NCBI GenBank assembly: GCA_038224055.1
Contig: JBBRGO010000068.1
Coordinates: 1-12,976, forward strand
From: JBDSSS01 sp038224055
Lineage (GTDB): Bacteria; Actinomycetota; Actinomycetes; Actinomycetales; Dermatophilaceae
Length of the DNA stretch: 12,976 nucleotides
Direction of reading: 5' to 3'
The position numbers and the translations under genes are program-made. Below, one piece after another: positions 12,373-12,976 of the stretch (the stretch's first letter is position 1; each line of letters opens with the position of its first letter). Under the pieces are notes generated by a model. The model was not told the DNA's origin. It saw only the letters and a list, made by a program, of their open reading frames with translations, and did no database searches.

Positions 12373-12976
12373 TCAGGCGTAGAGCGCCTCGACGTCCTGC
12401 GTGAAGTCCTTCATCACGACGTTCCGCTTGAGCTTCAGCGAGGGTGTGAGATAACCGTTCGCCTCGGTGAAGTCGACCGGCAGCAGTGCGAACTTGCGGA
12501 CCGACTCGGCCTTGGAGACCGCCTCGTTGGCCCGGTCGACGGCGCTCTGGATCGCGTCGAGAACCCGGGGGTGGGTGCGGGCCTCGTCGAACGAGACACC
12601 CTCCAGTCCGTGGTTCGCCGCCCAGCTGGGCCACATTTCCTCATCGAGCGTGACGAGGGCCGCGATGAACGGCTTGAGGTCACCGACGACGATGCACTGG
12701 GACACGAGCGGGTGGGCCCGGAGTCGGTCCTCGAGCACGGCGGGGGCGACGTTCTTGCCACCCGCCGTCACGAGGATCTCCTTCTTGCGGCCGGTGATCT
12801 TGAGGTAGCCGTCCTCGTCGAGCGAGCCGATGTCGCCGGTGTGGAACCAGCCGTCGACGATGCACTCGCGCGTCGCGGCGTCGTTGTCGTGGTAGCAGTC
12901 GAAGACCCCGACGCCCTGGATGAGGATCTCCCCGTCGTCGGCGATCCGGACGCTCGTGCCGGGCAGCGGCGGCCCG
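12373..12976 (-). CDS. Long-chain acyl-CoA synthetase (AMP-forming), C-terminal part; 5' end outside window
   Basis: Activates fatty acids to acyl-CoA through an acyl-adenylate. 200 C-terminal codons are visible, open to the window edge, so the internal GTG at 12771 is not the start. GWFHTGDIGSLDEDGYLKITG is the ANL-superfamily A7/A8 region; its Asp contacts the AMP ribose and GRKKEILVTAGGKNVAP follows as the hinge. The C-terminal motif GYLTPSLKLKRN contains the catalytic lysine. The T-x-S-L-K-L-K-R form and the GGKN-x-AP hinge are those of FadD15-type long-chain synthetases, so that subgroup is likely. No terminator of quality lies in the 54 nt between its stop and that of the convergent lipoprotein gene. 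Confidence 0.93.
   Translation of the reverse strand, partial: GPPLPGTSVRIADDGEILIQGVGVFDCYHDNDAATRECIVDGWFHTGDIGSLDEDGYLKITGRKKEILVTAGGKNVAPAVLEDRLRAHPLVSQCIVVGDLKPFIAALVTLDEEMWPSWAANHGLEGVSFDEARTHPRVLDAIQSAVDRANEAVSKAESVRKFALLPVDFTEANGYLTPSLKLKRNVVMKDFTQDVEALYA

Noticed and set aside
1..12976. tRNA, rRNA, CRISPR array, insertion sequence or prophage signals
   Set aside because: None seen: no spaced direct repeats of CRISPR type, no transposase or integrase, no terminal repeats, no cloverleaf. The window looks like chromosomal core sequence.

Overview
The window comes from a high-GC actinomycete (GC about 70% by eye, not counted). The gene order ctaE-qcrC-qcrA-qcrB beside trpD and a DnaQ/UvrC-type nuclease gene is the arrangement I recall from Mycobacterium tuberculosis Rv2191-Rv2196, and QcrA, QcrB, QcrC and the small subunit CtaF are of the actinobacterial type. 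A Micrococcales-like organism (for example Intrasporangiaceae) is my guess; genus cannot be settled from the sequence alone.

Layout. 1-1252 (+): 3' part of ctaD and complete ctaF, ending in a strong hairpin terminator. 1253-1511: gene-free, with inverted repeats. 1512-1865 (-): small minimal-zincin metallopeptidase. 1979-6506 (-): respiratory operon ctaE-(sORF)-qcrC-(sORF)-qcrA-qcrB, closed by a perfect 15-bp hairpin terminator. 6507-6735: divergent promoter region with palindromes. 6736-8288 (+): degenerate receiver-domain protein and trpD. 8315-8599 (-): stand-alone Lrp/AsnC ligand-binding (RAM) domain. 8619-10454 (-): DEDDh exonuclease fused to a UvrC N-terminal half. 10631-10939 (+): small four-cysteine protein. 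10963-12318 (+): lipoprotein with a zinc-peptidase motif. 12373-12976 (-): C-terminal part of a long-chain acyl-CoA synthetase, cut by the window edge.

How it fits together. CtaD, CtaE and CtaF belong to the aa3 cytochrome c oxidase. QcrC (diheme cytochrome c), QcrA (Rieske) and QcrB (cytochrome b) form the menaquinol-cytochrome c reductase. In actinobacteria these assemble into a bcc-aa3 supercomplex that passes electrons from menaquinol to oxygen without a soluble cytochrome c. CtaE is encoded with the bc1 part, while ctaD-ctaF form a separate unit on the other strand.

Most interesting structure. The two apparent gaps in the respiratory operon are each filled exactly by a tiny ORF (33 and 19 codons). 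These overlap both neighbours by 4 nt, so ctaE-sORF1-qcrC-sORF2-qcrA-qcrB forms an unbroken chain of ATGA/GTGA stop-start overlaps. Both tiny ORFs end in the same DDRTS-encoding 14-bp repeat, which carries the ribosome-binding site of the next gene. Separately, several genes outside the operon have a TAnnnT -10 element exactly 6 nt before the start codon, the signature of leaderless transcription.
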